Below are positions 47,861-57,823 of a stretch of 64,000 nucleotides of DNA, one piece after another. Position 1 is the stretch's first letter, and the number at the start of each line of letters is the position of its first letter. The stretch comes from CADEDV01 sp964596345 (lineage in GTDB: Bacteria; Bacteroidota; Bacteroidia; Chitinophagales; Chitinophagaceae). The DNA lies in the NCBI GenBank assembly GCA_964596345.1, contig CAZQSZ010000002.1:854367-918366 (forward strand), in the 5' to 3' direction. The notes under the pieces were generated by a model. The model was not told where the DNA came from, did no database searches, and saw only the letters and a program-made list of their open reading frames with translations. A program made the position numbers and the translations under genes.

Positions 47861-50652
47861 TTTTTATGCTTGATGAATAAATAGACGGTGGTTAGTACAA
47901 TGATGCCGGCAGCGATCCACCACCAGGCTTTTGGATGATTGTTGGGCTGGTAATCCCCGATAAATAAAAGATGAGCCCAATAGTTAGGGGTTTTAAAACG
48001 CGGATCGATCTCTTTATTTTTTAACAAGTCCAGTTTGGCCTGTTGTAACGCCACATCTTTTGAGAAACCGTTATCAATATAATGATGCAGTTGCCGGGTG
48101 ATAAAGGCCGTTGTTTTATCTTCTGCCTTCCACAGGGATGTGATAATATTGGGGCAACCGGCATAAGCAAATGCTCTTGACAAACTCATCAGCCCTTCAC
48201 CTTTCACCAATTGGCCAGCCCCGGTTTCGCAGGCACTCAGGATGATCAGTTGCGTCGAATCAAGTTTCATATCATAGATCTCCTGTGCATATAACCTGTA
48301 TTCAACATTGACGGGATAAAAGGCAATAAAGGAACGCAGGGGAAATTCATTGTTCACCGTGGCATGTGTGGCAAGATGAATGATACCATTATGATTAGCT
48401 GTGGTTAAGAAATTTGCTTTGGTGGCATTGCTGCCGGTAAAAATTGTACCCGGCAACTGGCTCACTTCTTGTTTGGAGGCGGGCAGTTTAGTGAAGGAAA
48501 AACCGGTTGAATCTTCATAGCCTTCAGTTATAAACGGTGCAAAGGCCAGGGTGCCATTTAATTTTCCTGTTGCTGTTTCATGCTTTCTCAGCAGGGCCGT
48601 TGAATATTGGTATTGAACAGCAAATTTTTCCAACAGGTATTTACCTTGTTCATCCTGCAGGGCTTCAAAAGGAAGATAGTTCAGTTCATCATCCGGTATT
48701 ATGATCAGCCGTTTTGCTGCTGCCAGTTGCTGTTCAACAGGCTTTATAAGGATAGCATATAAAATTGCGGCTTCGGCCCGGCCTTCAAAACGTTTCAGCC
48801 CGTCAACGGAATGAAGAGCAGTTTTGAACCCCGCCAGTTGTTTGTAAAAATCTTCAGCTACAGGGGCCCGGTGATAATTGATACCATTGGACGAGATCAC
48901 TAATACCAGGACCTCTTTTTCTGATAAATGATAGGATAATAAAGTGGTGCTATTATCCAGCAATTTGCTAAGCTCGTTTACGGAAGGAATACGTTCCGCT
49001 GCCTGCTTATCGCGGTAAACAGGATCAGCATTTATTTGTTCCTGTATTTTCCCCAACCGGATCTCGTCATCCCGGATGGCGGCATTGATACCAGCCAATT
49101 GTACACTATCTGTTATGTTAGCTGCTTTCAGGCTCATGCGGGTAATGGATATCCTCAGTAAAGCTTCCTGCCTTGTCAGGTCATTGCCGGCGTCTTTGAG
49201 TTTATTTTCCTGTACGTTCAGTGAAAGGATCGAAGCTTTGTTCCGCTGGTCAAAGAAATACGCTTCTTCCAGGAATTGCTTTTCGCCGGTAAGCTCATGC
49301 AGCAGCAAGCTGATATCGATCGGTTTACTGTGCGCTGTGTATTTTATTTTATTCAGGAAAAGACGGGCTTCGTCCGAGTCATAGGTTCTTTCTACAAAAT
49401 CAGCCAGTTTAAAAGCAGCCCGGTAAGCATCCAGGGCAGCTTTGAGCTGGCTGATATCTTTTTCCTGCCGGTAAAGGAAAACAAAGGCATCGGCTTTAGC
49501 AGTTAAAGCATTAAACAGGTTGATATAGGAAAATACACCACTGAATTGTTCCGGGTTTTTATAGATATCTCTTTCATTAAAGTCATTGACAAACTGGATA
49601 ACCGACAACTGGTATTGCTCCAGTGCTTCCGTAAACTTATCTTTTTGAATGGCCATATCTCCCAGGTGTTTCAATGCCAGGCCTGCCTGTATATTCTTGC
49701 GGCCAACGTTCCATTTTTTATTTTCTGCGAGTACTTCCTGGTAATAATATTGTGCAGAATCAGCCATATTCAAACTTTCATAAGCCAGGCCGATATCATT
49801 CAGTAACCGTACGATCTTGTTATTGTTATATCGTACCTGTTTAAAAAAGCCGATAGCTTTACGGCCGGCTCCCAGTGCCAGGTTGATCGCACCTAAATTA
49901 TGGAGGATATCATTTTTATTGATGTCTTCCCTGAGCAATTGCTGGTAAATCGTATTGGCAGCATCATAATTTTCCAGTTTTGTCAGCGTGGCTGCCAGGT
50001 TGATCTCGTAATTAGCCCGGAGTCCGTCGGTGGAAGAATTCGGGGAGCCCAGCAGGGCAATGGCTTTTTCAAAATAATTTTTTGCCTGGCTGTAATTGCC
50101 TGTTTCAAAATACATCGCTCCCAGTGTATTGTAGAGCCGGTTCGTTCCATCCAGCGGGACGGAATAGCGGGAAGCTATTGCTTCGGCTCTTTTGTAATTG
50201 AACAGGGCAGAATCAAATTGGTTGCTGCTGTATTGGATGCCGCCAAGGAATATATGAGGTTTGAACAAAAACGAGTCCGGCAGCGAGGGTATTTTGCTTT
50301 TGAGGGCAATGGCTTTGGCGTAATTCCTTTTGGCGGGTTCAATGCTGTCGAAATAATGCTGCAGTTCGCCGATCTTGTAATAACAATGAAAAGCAAGCGA
50401 ATCATCCAATGCCTTTTCAACAGCCGGTAGTATGTCCCGGAAGTTTTTTAACGCCTGCCGGTTCAGGGCTGCTTCTTTCGTTGCTGTTTCTTCCGTGTAG
50501 TTGGATATGGAAGAAAGCTGCCCGGCCTGGTGATAGATACGATCTGCAGCCGCATAATCTTGCCGGTACGAATGCCCGGGCTGAGACTTTTGTTGGGAAA
50601 AACCAAGTAGCAGGAGAAGGGCCAGTAAGGTTGATAATAAGATCCTGTTCAT
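47845..50652 (-). CDS. CHAT-domain peptidase with TPR repeats, exported and membrane-anchored
   Basis: The ATG at 50652 (MNRILLSTLLALLLLLGF) gives a signal peptide; the frame is open a little further up. After it come many TPR repeats (about 50-420, such as YYKIGELQHYFDS and YNTLGAMYFETGNYSQAKNYF), then a coiled linker and a CHAT domain (about 620-890) with the caspase-like dyad His in HLATHATVN and Cys in LSACETGAGQ. A membrane helix (about 907-928) and a basic tail end the protein. CHAT proteins are proteases linked to signalling and cell death. TPR binds a partner. The target is unknown. Neighbouring lipoprotein and sigma genes may form a sensing unit. Confidence 0.9.
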   Translation of the reverse strand: MNRILLSTLLALLLLLGFSQQKSQPGHSYRQDYAAADRIYHQAGQLSSISNYTEETATKEAALNRQALKNFRDILPAVEKALDDSLAFHCYYKIGELQHYFDSIEPAKRNYAKAIALKSKIPSLPDSFLFKPHIFLGGIQYSSNQFDSALFNYKRAEAIASRYSVPLDGTNRLYNTLGAMYFETGNYSQAKNYFEKAIALLGSPNSSTDGLRANYEINLAATLTKLENYDAANTIYQQLLREDINKNDILHNLGAINLALGAGRKAIGFFKQVRYNNNKIVRLLNDIGLAYESLNMADSAQYYYQEVLAENKKWNVGRKNIQAGLALKHLGDMAIQKDKFTEALEQYQLSVIQFVNDFNERDIYKNPEQFSGVFSYINLFNALTAKADAFVFLYRQEKDISQLKAALDAYRAAFKLADFVERTYDSDEARLFLNKIKYTAHSKPIDISLLLHELTGEKQFLEEAYFFDQRNKASILSLNVQENKLKDAGNDLTRQEALLRISITRMSLKAANITDSVQLAGINAAIRDDEIRLGKIQEQINADPVYRDKQAAERIPSVNELSKLLDNSTTLLSYHLSEKEVLVLVISSNGINYHRAPVAEDFYKQLAGFKTALHSVDGLKRFEGRAEAAILYAILIKPVEQQLAAAKRLIIIPDDELNYLPFEALQDEQGKYLLEKFAVQYQYSTALLRKHETATGKLNGTLAFAPFITEGYEDSTGFSFTKLPASKQEVSQLPGTIFTGSNATKANFLTTANHNGIIHLATHATVNNEFPLRSFIAFYPVNVEYRLYAQEIYDMKLDSTQLIILSACETGAGQLVKGEGLMSLSRAFAYAGCPNIITSLWKAEDKTTAFITRQLHHYIDNGFSKDVALQQAKLDLLKNKEIDPRFKTPNYWAHLLFIGDYQPNNHPKAWWWIAAGIIVLTTVYLFIKHKKKSRA

Positions 50653-50692
50653 GATAAGCGGGCTGCTTATCAAATTTAGCAGAACTAACTGA

Positions 50693-51475
50693 TTACTGGT
50701 TTACAATTATGACGCATGGGGGTCGTGGTTTGGCCACCCGGCCTACATCGCCGCCTCTTAAAAAAACACCCTGTGAAGTGCGGTCATTCAGGATATCCCA
50801 GACATACTGCGGTACATCATTGATCGTATTGTACCAGTATAAAAGCACTTTCAGCTTGTTTTCTGATTTACCACTTGCATCGTTGATCCGGTATTTGATC
50901 TCGAATGTTTCCTGGGCATCATTGCGGGGAGGGAAACCGAATACACCGTTGCGGATAGTTTCTTTGAGATTGATCTTGCCGTTATCTGTTCTTACTGAAC
51001 ATCCGCCACTGTTGGCCAGGTTGCCTTCATCAAATACGGACCCGCTGAGGGGCAAAACCCGGTTCTCATCGGCATTGTAAATTGGAAAGGCGATGGAATC
51101 ATTGGCTGAGAGGTAATAGAAATGGTCTTTGAAGGTGATGCCTGATAAAACTATTTTAGTTTCTGTTACTGTACCATTGGGAGCCGTGTGGGTGATGCGG
51201 TAACGAAGCCCGGTCTCACTTTTTGAGACATTAATGGCTCCGGTATTCTCGTCAATCTCTATTCCTTCGGGAAAACCATCATACGTACCGGCTCTTTTTT
51301 GCAGTGGCTCCACGATATAATCCGTGGCCTGTGCCCGCATGTAAATAATGGAGTCGCCATAACTAAGGGTATAAGGACCAGCAGGCTCATCCACCCCGGC
51401 AGTGGGATCGCAGGAGGTAAAAACCAATACTGCCAGTAATGCCGGGATGAAGCGGAAGATACCACGAATAGTCAT
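50693..51475 (-). CDS. Hypothetical lipoprotein
   Basis: The 260-residue protein has a lipobox (VLVFTSC, Cys22). The following sequence is beta-rich with cadherin-like features (GIEIDENTGAINVSKSETGLRY, a putative strand-turn unit) and ends VIIVNQ. No recognised family. It begins upstream of the CHAT gene on the same strand with 40 bases between, so it may belong to the same transcript as a ligand or partner. Confidence 0.55.
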   Translation of the reverse strand: MTIRGIFRFIPALLAVLVFTSCDPTAGVDEPAGPYTLSYGDSIIYMRAQATDYIVEPLQKRAGTYDGFPEGIEIDENTGAINVSKSETGLRYRITHTAPNGTVTETKIVLSGITFKDHFYYLSANDSIAFPIYNADENRVLPLSGSVFDEGNLANSGGCSVRTDNGKINLKETIRNGVFGFPPRNDAQETFEIKYRINDASGKSENKLKVLLYWYNTINDVPQYVWDILNDRTSQGVFLRGGDVGRVAKPRPPCVIIVNQ

Positions 51476-51650
51476 AAAGGCCTTTTTTGTGTGTAAAACC
51501 TGGAAGCCATCTTGTAACCGGGGAGGGCAACTTTTTTTCCACGAAATTAAAGTTACAACATTTATTATGCCGGCTTCCCTGATTTAAATCAGCTTGTTTT
51601 GCATCGGGAGAAACGGCAACTTTGCGGCCATAACTAACGAGTAAGGCTAT

Positions 51651-52853
51651 ATGACAAGAATCGGACTTATACGGGAAGGAAAGATACCGGCGGATAACCG
51701 GGTGGCACTGACACCTGCCCAATGCAAATGGGTGCACAAGAATTCAGACCAGGTAAAAATTGTGGCCCAGTCATCTCCCCATCGCTGCTTCAGTGACAGG
51801 GAGTATTTATCAGCAGGGGTGGAGGTAAAGGAAGATATTTTGGACTGTGATATTTTATTAGGCATTAAGGAAGTGCCCATTGATCAGTTGATGGATAATA
51901 AGACCTATTTATTCTTCTCCCACACAAAGAAAAAACAACCTCATAACCAAAAACTTATGAGGTCTATCCTGAATAAAAAAATACGTCTCATTGATTATGA
52001 GTGCCTGGAGCACGAAGATGGACAACGGATCATTGGTTTTGGTTTTTTTGCCGGTGTGGTGGGTGCTCATAACGGAATGATGGCTTATGGTAATCGTACC
52101 GGCCTTTTTAAATTAGACAGAGTTTATAAACAACGCAGCTTCAGGGAATTAATTCATAATTATTTCGGCCTCCGGTTGCCCAATGTAAAAATAGCTGTTA
52201 CTGGATCAGGACGGGTGGCGCATGGTATTTTGGAGATCATGAACCTGATGGGCATTCACGAAGTGGAGCCGGATGATTACCTGAAACGTCGTTTTTCTTA
52301 TCCTGTTTACACCCAGTTAAAGGGTGCCGACCTCTACCGGAATAAAACAACCGGTGGTTACAATCGCCAGGAATTTCATGACCACCCGGAATTGTATGAA
52401 TGTACATTCCCGCCGTACACCGCCCAGACCGATATATTAATGAATGGGGTGTATTGGGATAAAACGGTCCCCCGCTTGTTTGAAAAAGCAGATGCAGTTT
52501 CGGACAATTTTATCATACAGACCATTTCGGATATTACCGATGATGCCGATGGCTCCGTTCCGATCAACCTGGGTGATCAGACCATTGAAGACCCCATCTA
52601 CGGTGTTGATAAGAAAACACTGGAAAAAACAGCCCCCTACCTGGAAACCTCCATTGATATCATGGCGGTAGGTAACCTGCCCAACGAATTGCCCAGGGAT
52701 GCTTCCCGCTATTTTGGAGAGCAGCTGATCAAGCATGTACTGGAAGACCTGGTGGGAAACGGTTCTGCAATTATTGACCGGGCTACTATGGCAAAAGACG
52801 GGGATCTTACTCCGGGCTATGAATACCTCCGGGATTATGCAGGAGGAAAATGA
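51651..52853 (+). CDS. NAD(P)-dependent oxidoreductase of the saccharopine/alanine dehydrogenase superfamily
   Basis: The 400-residue protein has an AlaDH/PNT-like N-terminal domain (MTRIGLIREGKIPADNRVAL) and a central Rossmann domain with VKIAVTGSGRVAHGILEIM (GxGxxA/G-type) and a downstream acidic-lined pocket. This arrangement is shared with saccharopine dehydrogenase (lysine-forming, LYS1-like) and alanine dehydrogenase. The reaction is probably a reductive or oxidative step on an amino acid; the exact substrate is uncertain. It is convergent with trmN6, with only three bases between stops. Confidence 0.8.
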   Translation: MTRIGLIREGKIPADNRVALTPAQCKWVHKNSDQVKIVAQSSPHRCFSDREYLSAGVEVKEDILDCDILLGIKEVPIDQLMDNKTYLFFSHTKKKQPHNQKLMRSILNKKIRLIDYECLEHEDGQRIIGFGFFAGVVGAHNGMMAYGNRTGLFKLDRVYKQRSFRELIHNYFGLRLPNVKIAVTGSGRVAHGILEIMNLMGIHEVEPDDYLKRRFSYPVYTQLKGADLYRNKTTGGYNRQEFHDHPELYECTFPPYTAQTDILMNGVYWDKTVPRLFEKADAVSDNFIIQTISDITDDADGSVPINLGDQTIEDPIYGVDKKTLEKTAPYLETSIDIMAVGNLPNELPRDASRYFGEQLIKHVLEDLVGNGSAIIDRATMAKDGDLTPGYEYLRDYAGGK

Positions 52854-52856
52854 TGT

Positions 52857-53588
52857 TTATAGCTGGAGGTAATATTCTTTCAGCAGTGCTGCAAACTCAG
52901 GGCTGTATTGCTGCGCATCATCCTTGATGCTTATTTCCTGTTCCGGATACTTATTACCAGGTTTGCCCTGGTGGGTGCCTGCCAGCATAACCCGGAAATA
53001 ATTATGCTTTGTTGTCTGCCTTACCAATGTTTTTTCGGCGACCTGTAAGGAGTGTTTATTGAAAAGAGCGGGTAGTTCCTCCCATCTTTTATAAGGTAAT
53101 AAGAGGTAGAAGCTACCATTTTCTGAAAGCGATTTTTTAATGATATCCAGTAAGCCGTCAAGGGTCAAGGCACTACTATGATGCGCTATATTCTTACTGT
53201 CATCATGCGATTTTAATTCTTCTTCATAAAAAGGTGGATTACTGATTATCAGGTTGTAATTCTTGTTTGTTGAATATAATTTAGCATCAGTATGGATGAC
53301 GTTGATCCGTTCTTTCCAGGGAGAGCTGTTTACATTTTCTGCCGCCTGCGTAGCAGCATCTTTGTCGATCTCCTTTGCCTCAATTTCTGCGGTTAAATTT
53401 TTCTGTGCCAGCATGAGGCTGAGCAAACCGGTTCCGGTTCCGATATCCAGGATCTTTAAGCCGGGTTCCTGGTGCCGTACTTTATCCGCCACCCAGGCAC
53501 CAAACAGGCAACCATCCGTGGTTACTTTCATGGCACAGCGTTCCTGGTGAACGGTGAATTGTTTAAAACGGAAATAAGTATTTGACAA
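52857..53588 (-). CDS. trmN6: tRNA1(Val) adenine-N6-methyltransferase TrmN6
   Basis: This SAM-dependent methyltransferase modifies A37 of tRNA1(Val). The N-terminal motif FKQFTVHQERCAMKVTTDGC is a family hallmark, followed by the SAM loop LDIGTGTGLLSLMLA and the catalytic NPPFY in LIISNPPFYEEEL. I set the start at the TTG at 53588 (LSNTYFRFKQF), because no ATG is available in frame and the family usually begins a few residues before this motif. The longer open frame to 53684 overlaps tsaD and looks spurious. Length is 243 residues, normal for the family. Confidence 0.88.
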   Translation of the reverse strand: MSNTYFRFKQFTVHQERCAMKVTTDGCLFGAWVADKVRHQEPGLKILDIGTGTGLLSLMLAQKNLTAEIEAKEIDKDAATQAAENVNSSPWKERINVIHTDAKLYSTNKNYNLIISNPPFYEEELKSHDDSKNIAHHSSALTLDGLLDIIKKSLSENGSFYLLLPYKRWEELPALFNKHSLQVAEKTLVRQTTKHNYFRVMLAGTHQGKPGNKYPEQEISIKDDAQQYSPEFAALLKEYYLQL

Positions 53589-53640
53589 AGGGCCAGGCTT
53601 TTTGTAAATGTAGCCAGAAACCCGTGATAAGCAACCGGGG

Positions 53641-54684
53641 TTACCAATTCGCCCTTGCCGATGCACTGACAGCAATATCTGCAAACTGGCCGGCCTGGTA
53701 TTTATAGTACCCCGTAATTGCGATCATACCGGCATTATCCGTGCAGTACTGGAAGGCGGGAATAAACGTGTTCCAGTGATACTGTTGGCCCATTACCGTG
53801 AATGCCTGCCGCAAGCCGCTGTTGGCGGATACACCTCCGGCGAGGCAGATGTCTTTGATACCGGTTTCAATCGCAGCCTTTTTTACTTTGTTGAGAAGTA
53901 TGGTCACAATGCGGTGCTGTATGGAAGCGCAGATATCAGCCAGGTTATTTTGAATGAAGGCCTGTTTCTCTTCTTCCGTGGCCGTGAATTCCTCTTTATA
54001 CAAATTGCTCTTACCCGCATTTTGCAGAAAATACAGGATCGAGGTTTTCAGCCCGCTGAAACTGAAATTCAGCCCGGGTATTTGTGGCTCCGGGAATTGG
54101 AAGCGTTTGGGATCACCTTCTTTAGCATATTTATCAATCAGCGGTCCGCCGGGATAGGGAAGGCCCAGTATCTTGGCTGATTTATCAAAGGCTTCCCCGG
54201 CTGCATCATCAATTGTTTCGCCGATCACTTTCATGTTCGTGGGTGATTCACATAAAACAATCTGCGTATGACCACCGCTGACAGTTAAACAGAGAAAAGG
54301 AAAATTGGGTTTGGGATCGTCGATCAGGTTGGCCAATACATGGGCCTGCATATGGTGAACGGCGATCAGCGGCTTGTTTAATGAAAGAGCTAGTGATTTG
54401 GCAAATTGTCCGCCGACCAATAAAGAACCGATCAGCCCCGGCGATTGGGTAAAAGCAATGGCATCTACAGATGAAAGTGCTGTGTTAGCAGTTTTCAATG
54501 CCGCATCCACCACGGGAACGATATGTTGCATATGAGCCCTTGATGCCAGTTCGGGTACAACGCCACCGTATTGTTCATGCACGGCCTGGTTGGCAATGAA
54601 ATTGGAAAGGATCTTTCCATCCACGCAAATGGAGGCAGATGTTTCGTCGCAACTTGATTCTATGGCCAGGATGGTGGTTGACAC
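53641..54684 (-). CDS. tsaD: tRNA N6-adenosine threonylcarbamoyltransferase TsaD
   Basis: The 347-residue ASKHA-fold protein begins MSTTILAIESSCDETSAS, the family start, with the metal motif HHMQAHVLAN, the nucleotide loop SGGHTQIVLCES and CLAGGVSANSGLR. It transfers threonylcarbamoyl to A37 of ANN-decoding tRNAs with TsaB and TsaE. Ends SASARANW. It is the upstream neighbour of trmN6, so two tRNA-modification genes lie in tandem. Confidence 0.97.
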   Translation of the reverse strand: MSTTILAIESSCDETSASICVDGKILSNFIANQAVHEQYGGVVPELASRAHMQHIVPVVDAALKTANTALSSVDAIAFTQSPGLIGSLLVGGQFAKSLALSLNKPLIAVHHMQAHVLANLIDDPKPNFPFLCLTVSGGHTQIVLCESPTNMKVIGETIDDAAGEAFDKSAKILGLPYPGGPLIDKYAKEGDPKRFQFPEPQIPGLNFSFSGLKTSILYFLQNAGKSNLYKEEFTATEEEKQAFIQNNLADICASIQHRIVTILLNKVKKAAIETGIKDICLAGGVSANSGLRQAFTVMGQQYHWNTFIPAFQYCTDNAGMIAITGYYKYQAGQFADIAVSASARANW

Positions 54685-54796
54685 GTTGAAAAGTTAGTAA
54701 GTTAACAGGTTAACTGGTTAAAAAGTAAAGCAAAAATAATAGCATTGGCTATTTGAATGATTAAAGGAGTAGGTGAAGTTTAAAACTCCTGTAAGT

Positions 54797-54814
54797 CTCC
54801 CCTTCAGGGGAGAT
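54797..54814. repeat. CTCCCCTTCAGGGGAG intergenic hairpin
   Basis: A 6-bp stem (CTCCCC/GGGGAG) with loop TTCA lies 12 bases from the ABC permease stop. It is related to the copy at 34485. It may act as a weak terminator. Confidence 0.5.
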
Positions 54815-54825
54815 GAAGAGGGGCA

Positions 54826-56082
54826 CTATTTACTCCGGATCGCCACCACCGGGTCCATTTTGGCAGCCTGCAGGGCAGGGATAAAACCGGCGAGGATACC
54901 GACGAAAATGCAAATGCCGATGGCCAGCACCATGTAGCTGGTGGAGATATATACCGGGAAGTTCAAGGCTTGAGTCAGGATCACGGTTAACAGGAATACC
55001 AGTGTAAGACCGATCAATCCGCCGATAATGCAGAGGAATGCTGATTCTAATAAAAACTCGGTGAGTATGATCCGGCTCTTGGCCCCAATGGCTTTTTTCA
55101 AACCGATCTGCCCGGTACGTTCCCTTACGGAGACGAACATGATATTGGCCACACCAAACATGCCTACAATTAAGGATAAGGCTGCAATGGCCCAGCCACC
55201 GATATTTAAACCCACGAAGGCCGAACTGATGGCATCGCTGAAATCATTGATATCGTTCAGGGCAAAGTCCTCTTCTTTCGTGGGGCTGAGTTTATGTAAA
55301 GCCCTCATGGTACCGGTCAGGTCGTCTTTGAGAGCTTTACTGGTCAGGTTATCCTGTCCCTGCACCATGATCACCGGGTCGGTCCGGAGTTCATTCATAA
55401 TGGACCGGGAAAAATTATAAGTGAATAAAGTGCTCTGGTCAAATTCCCAGCCACCGATCATGGTCTTGCCTTGTTTTTTGATCACACCGATGACTTGTAA
55501 TTGCTTTCCTCTTACAGAAATTTCTTTACCAACAGCCGTCTCCGGGGAACCATATAGTTTCTCTGCAATTTCATTACCGATCACCGTTACATTGCCACCA
55601 CTTGAAAACTCGGCTTCCGAAAAATAACGGCCGGTGCCTATACTCATGGTTTGTATATCATCAAAATCTTCACTGACGCCGTAGAGAATTACGTTGGATA
55701 ACTGGTTGCCTTTATACTCCACATTGTCCCGGGTGTTAATGGCAAAAGCCGCATACTTCGCACTTTTTGTCCGGTCCTTGATATGCTTCATTTCCCCGTA
55801 TTTGGGAACAGGACGGTTCACATATTTCCACCAGGGATAATCAGGGCCGCCACCGGCACTGTAATCCCATTTATCAATATAGATCGTATTGGTGCCTAAG
55901 GATTTTACTTCGTTCTGGATATTCTGTTCCAGGCTGTTCACCGTAGCCAGTACGCCGATGATGCAGAAGATACCGATGGTGATACCAAACAGCGAGAGGA
56001 AGGTACGGAGTTTGTTCTTCCACAATTCCTGCAGGGCCATTTTAAAACTGCTGTAAACTATTTCTAACGACCGGCGGATCAT
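54826..56082 (-). CDS. ABC transporter permease, MacB/FtsX type
   Basis: This 418-residue protein has the MacB_PCD/FtsX layout: one N-terminal membrane helix (about 24-46, LRTFLSLFGITIGIFCIIGV), a large periplasmic domain (about 50-270), then three helices (about 285-410) in the C-terminal FtsX-like domain with ERTGQIGLKKAIGAK at the first. Such permeases export lipoproteins, peptides or antibiotics. No ATPase gene is adjacent within the window, so the partner is elsewhere. It follows a probable outer-membrane protein gene on the same strand. Confidence 0.88.
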   Translation of the reverse strand: MIRRSLEIVYSSFKMALQELWKNKLRTFLSLFGITIGIFCIIGVLATVNSLEQNIQNEVKSLGTNTIYIDKWDYSAGGGPDYPWWKYVNRPVPKYGEMKHIKDRTKSAKYAAFAINTRDNVEYKGNQLSNVILYGVSEDFDDIQTMSIGTGRYFSEAEFSSGGNVTVIGNEIAEKLYGSPETAVGKEISVRGKQLQVIGVIKKQGKTMIGGWEFDQSTLFTYNFSRSIMNELRTDPVIMVQGQDNLTSKALKDDLTGTMRALHKLSPTKEEDFALNDINDFSDAISSAFVGLNIGGWAIAALSLIVGMFGVANIMFVSVRERTGQIGLKKAIGAKSRIILTEFLLESAFLCIIGGLIGLTLVFLLTVILTQALNFPVYISTSYMVLAIGICIFVGILAGFIPALQAAKMDPVVAIRSK

Positions 56083-56184
56083 ACAGCAAATTTACCGGAA
56101 CAGAAGGTAGTAAGGAAAGTTTTTATGTAAAAGGTAAAATACAGCCGCTGCCAGCAATGACAGCGGCTGTTGCGATAGCTTGTT

Positions 56185-56940
56185 TTAAAAATTAAGACGG
56201 ATACCTGCATTGACAGTAAAGATGGCATCCGCTTCGCCCAGTTTGTAATAGCTGACACCTGCCCCAAGTTCCCATTGCATTGGTCTTTTTCCCTGCACAG
56301 CTATTTTATTTATGATCCCTGCCGGTGCTGATAAATGATAATACCCGCCGATAGAGGCCCCATATCCAAATTCGGAACTTCCTCCTCCAAACAGGCCCAG
56401 TGCAGGGCCGGCTTCTATTTCGATATCGCCTCTCGGGCAGGGCATATAATGCCAGCCGGCAAAGCCATGTAGAATGGACAGGTCAGAATAATCATAGGAA
56501 AAATTACCAATGGTCTCTGTTTTACCAAAGAGCTGGCTGAAACCAAGTTCGGCATGAAAGCCTGAACGAATTACTTCTACTGGTCCAAATTTCTCAGCCA
56601 GGCTTATTATTTTTTCCAGGTCGGTTGTACCCCCGGCTTTTTCCAGTTCCTCTTTGGTTATGATAAAAGGAGAAACAATGGAGCTGCCGGCATTTACCTG
56701 CAAGGACCGGCCAAAATCATATTGCACCCGGGCTCCGGCTCCCAATGAATAATTCTCAGCACCCTTGCCAAAAGGCAGCAATGCGGCAACATCAATACTT
56801 AACCTGCCGGTATTTTCTAACGTTTCTTTGCTGATGACACTGATTGCTGAAGGAGTCTCTTTTATTACCTGTGCAGTTCCATTTTGTGGTAAAAAGAGTA
56901 GCGCAGAAATGACCAGGGAAAGAAAGGCTTGCTTTTTCAT
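56185..56940 (-). CDS. Hypothetical outer-membrane beta-barrel protein
   Basis: The 251-residue protein has a signal peptide (about 1-23, ending GTAQ). The sequence then has beta-strands typical of outer-membrane barrels (for example GAENYSLGAGARVQYDFGRS, FGYGASIGGYYHLSA) and ends IFTVNAGIRLNF with a terminal Phe. The family is not recognised. It lies 102 bases upstream of the ABC permease gene, same strand, so they may be co-transcribed. Confidence 0.65.
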   Translation of the reverse strand: MKKQAFLSLVISALLFLPQNGTAQVIKETPSAISVISKETLENTGRLSIDVAALLPFGKGAENYSLGAGARVQYDFGRSLQVNAGSSIVSPFIITKEELEKAGGTTDLEKIISLAEKFGPVEVIRSGFHAELGFSQLFGKTETIGNFSYDYSDLSILHGFAGWHYMPCPRGDIEIEAGPALGLFGGGSSEFGYGASIGGYYHLSAPAGIINKIAVQGKRPMQWELGAGVSYYKLGEADAIFTVNAGIRLNF

Positions 56941-57104
56941 ACTACAGTTTTTTGAGTTGATAAATGGAGGATCGGCTTGCGGGTCAGGATCAGGAGATTG
57001 TCCGTAGAGCCATTCAGGAGAAATGCCTGCCGTATGATATTGCTGACTGCCTGCTGATTAAATGTACACTTTTTTATATACGAAAACAAACAGGTTGTTG
57101 CGGT

Positions 57105-57659
57105 CTATATTGAGTGGCCCAGGTCGGTGGGCAGCCCGTCCAGGCTCTTCAAATTATTCTGCTGCACATATTCATGCAGGCCATCGGCCCCTTTCTTTTC
57201 CGCCCATTCAAAGTGAATATCTCTTTCACCGGTATAGGTATAAAGCGGTACGCCAAAACCACAGGAAGTTTGTACCAGGTCAATATCAGCTATGATCAGT
57301 TGCCGGGTGCTGGGATAAAGTTTGAACTGCGGGGCTAACTCTTCCCATTCGGCTGTGCCCGGTAATACAGCATGTCCTTTACCATACAACCGTAAAATAT
57401 TCGGTGCCCCTTCAAAAGAACAGAACATGATCGTGATGCGGCCGTTTTCCTTTGTATGTGCTGATGTTTCATTCCCGCTGCTGATGAGATCCATGTATCC
57501 CACTTTGTGATCGGATAATACCCGGAAACAATCCAATCCTTTCGGTGAAAGATTCACCCGGCCATTGGCGCTGAGCGGGGCGGTGGCAACAAAGAAGATA
57601 TGCTGCTGTTCAATGAATTCCTTATGCGCCGGTTTGATGGAGTCGTGGAGTTTGCCCAT
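57105..57659 (-). CDS. Pyridoxamine 5'-phosphate oxidase-like flavoprotein
   Basis: This 184-residue split-barrel protein has VNLSPKGLDCFRVL and GRITIMFCSFEGAP motifs, which in this family bind FMN, F420 or heme phosphate. It lacks the C-terminal dimer segment of true PdxH. It is likely a general flavin-dependent oxidoreductase. Single gene; no operon partner seen. Confidence 0.8.
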   Translation of the reverse strand: MGKLHDSIKPAHKEFIEQQHIFFVATAPLSANGRVNLSPKGLDCFRVLSDHKVGYMDLISSGNETSAHTKENGRITIMFCSFEGAPNILRLYGKGHAVLPGTAEWEELAPQFKLYPSTRQLIIADIDLVQTSCGFGVPLYTYTGERDIHFEWAEKKGADGLHEYVQQNNLKSLDGLPTDLGHSI

Positions 57660-57823
57660 GGTATAATGTGTTTACTGGTGATCCTGTGTAAAGATAAGAC
57701 CTGTTATTTTCTACTGATGTTCATCTGCCGGGTTTTCAATTCAACCACCGGAATTCTCAACCGGTTACAGTCTGACGGAACCATGCTTCCATCATCAACT
57801 AAAATTGTGATAATTTTTATAAC

